Positions 14,489 to 15,039 of a stretch of 15,039 nt of DNA are shown here, piece by piece; the first letter of the stretch is position 1; each line of letters opens with the position of its first letter. Position numbers and translations under genes: made by a program. Source of the stretch: Deltaproteobacteria bacterium (GTDB lineage: Bacteria > Desulfobacterota > Syntrophia > Syntrophales > UBA5619); NCBI GenBank assembly GCA_026388365.1, contig JAPLJW010000100.1:1-15039 (forward strand). The letters are read 5' to 3'. Below the pieces are notes generated by a model, which had not been told where the DNA came from, did not search any database, and saw nothing but the letters and a program-made list of their open reading frames with translations.

Positions 14489-15039
14489 TTACGCGTATTT
14501 CTCCTCCCGGTAGCGGGCCATCCGGGTCTGGGCATCGAGATCCCGCTTCCGGAGGCGGATGCTCCCCGGGGTCACCTCGACGAGTTCGTCCTCGGCGATG
14601 AACTCGATGCACTGGTCGAGCGACATCGGCCGCGCCGGCCGGAGGATCACCGTCTGGTCCGAGGTGGAGCTCCGCATGTTCGTGAGCTTCTTCTCTTTGA
14701 CGATGTTCACGTTCATGTCGATCGAGCGGTTCCGCTCCCCGACGACCATCCCGCCGTACACCTCCGTCCCCGGCGATATCAGCAGCTCGCCGCGGTCGGC
14801 CATTGCGTGGCAGGCGTAGGCGGTTGTTTTCCCCGGCCGGTCGGCCACGAGCGCCCCCGTCATCCGCTGCGGGATCGCGCCCGCCCAGGGCTCGTATCCC
14901 TCGAAGAGGGTGTTCATTACCCCGGACCCCTTTGTGTCCGTCAGGAAGTGGCTTCGAAAGCCGATCAGGCCGCGCGCCGGGATGATGAATTCCAGGTTCA
15001 CCCGGCCGCTCCCCTTGTTCACCAGGTTGACCAGCCGTC
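14489..15039 (-). CDS. typA: Ribosome-associated GTPase TypA/BipA, C-terminal part (5' end beyond window)
   Basis: TypA/BipA is an EF-G-like GTPase that binds ribosomes and supports large-subunit assembly and growth under stress. Only about 183 C-terminal residues are in the window; the frame is open to the right edge. They match the conserved BipA C-terminal region: [58 protein letters not shown] and the end [20 protein letters not shown]. The GTPase domain with the G motifs lies outside. An internal GTG at 15022 is not the start, because the preceding residues RLVNL already match the family. The gene ends in its own terminator. Confidence 0.95.
   Translation of the reverse strand, partial: RLVNLVNKGSGRVNLEFIIPARGLIGFRSHFLTDTKGSGVMNTLFEGYEPWAGAIPQRMTGALVADRPGKTTAYACHAMADRGELLISPGTEVYGGMVVGERNRSIDMNVNIVKEKKLTNMRSSTSDQTVILRPARPMSLDQCIEFIAEDELVEVTPGSIRLRKRDLDAQTRMARYREEKYA

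Noticed and set aside
13216..14601. Long plus-strand open frame (461 codons) opposite pcnB
   Set aside because: Antisense to pcnB, rich in Gly/Arg/Glu, crossing the typA terminator and the end of typA; no domain recognised.
1..15039. CRISPR arrays, tRNA or rRNA genes, insertion sequences, attachment sites
   Set aside because: No regularly spaced direct repeats, no cloverleaf or rRNA-like segment, and no transposase or integrase frame were recognised on either strand.

Overview
The window is high-G+C bacterial DNA that looks like an anaerobic, Gram-negative proteobacterium in the broad sense. The mix of an ADP-forming succinyl-CoA ligase, RF3, BipA, PcnB with an Arg-rich tail, a TctCBA solute-uptake set and a stand-alone acyl-CoA synthetase would fit a Desulfobacterota/Syntrophales-type genome. 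That placement is inference from gene content and style, not from a marker search.

Layout. (1) 1-1085, minus: sucC, cut by the left edge. (2) 1086-1624: a gene-poor divergent intergenic region holding at least three hairpins, one with a 22-pair stem, and a candidate promoter. (3) 1625-3277, plus: prfC (RF3). (4) 3278-3659: no gene seen. (5) 3660-5987, plus: a 775-residue protein joining an amidohydrolase-2 metal hydrolase to a complete papain-like (C1A) cysteine peptidase, the most unusual object here. It is followed by a small DUF1232/YkvA membrane protein (6025-6402) and, behind its own candidate promoter, an acyl-CoA synthetase (6492-8195). (6) 8194-8273: a run of four small hairpins between convergent genes. 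(7) 8268-8600, minus: conserved-looking 110-aa protein of unknown function; 8702-8983, minus: HU/IHF-family DNA-binding protein; about 9060-9317, minus: an ACT-domain protein that appears to have lost its second half. (8) 9405-12481, minus: tctA, tctB and tctC, transcribed in the order C-B-A from a good sigma70-like promoter with an overlapping palindrome, and with a strong intercistronic hairpin after tctC. (9) 12600-12981: no convincing gene, only hairpins. (10) 12982-14298, minus: pcnB; 14489-15039, minus: the C-terminal part of typA/bipA with a clear Rho-independent terminator between them.

How it fits together. The translation and RNA genes (prfC, typA, pcnB) and sucC are housekeeping. 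The tct set is a periplasmic binding-protein-dependent carboxylate importer, and the acyl-CoA synthetase could activate an imported or internal acid, but nothing in the sequence ties the two together. The fusion enzyme plus DUF1232 protein form a possible two-gene unit of unknown purpose. The tct block looks less G+C-rich than its flanks and ends next to a truncated gene, which suggests it may have been inserted or rearranged. The best leads for follow-up are the hydrolase-peptidase fusion, the long G-U-compensated hairpin at 1255-1304, and the operator-like palindromes at the tctC promoter.
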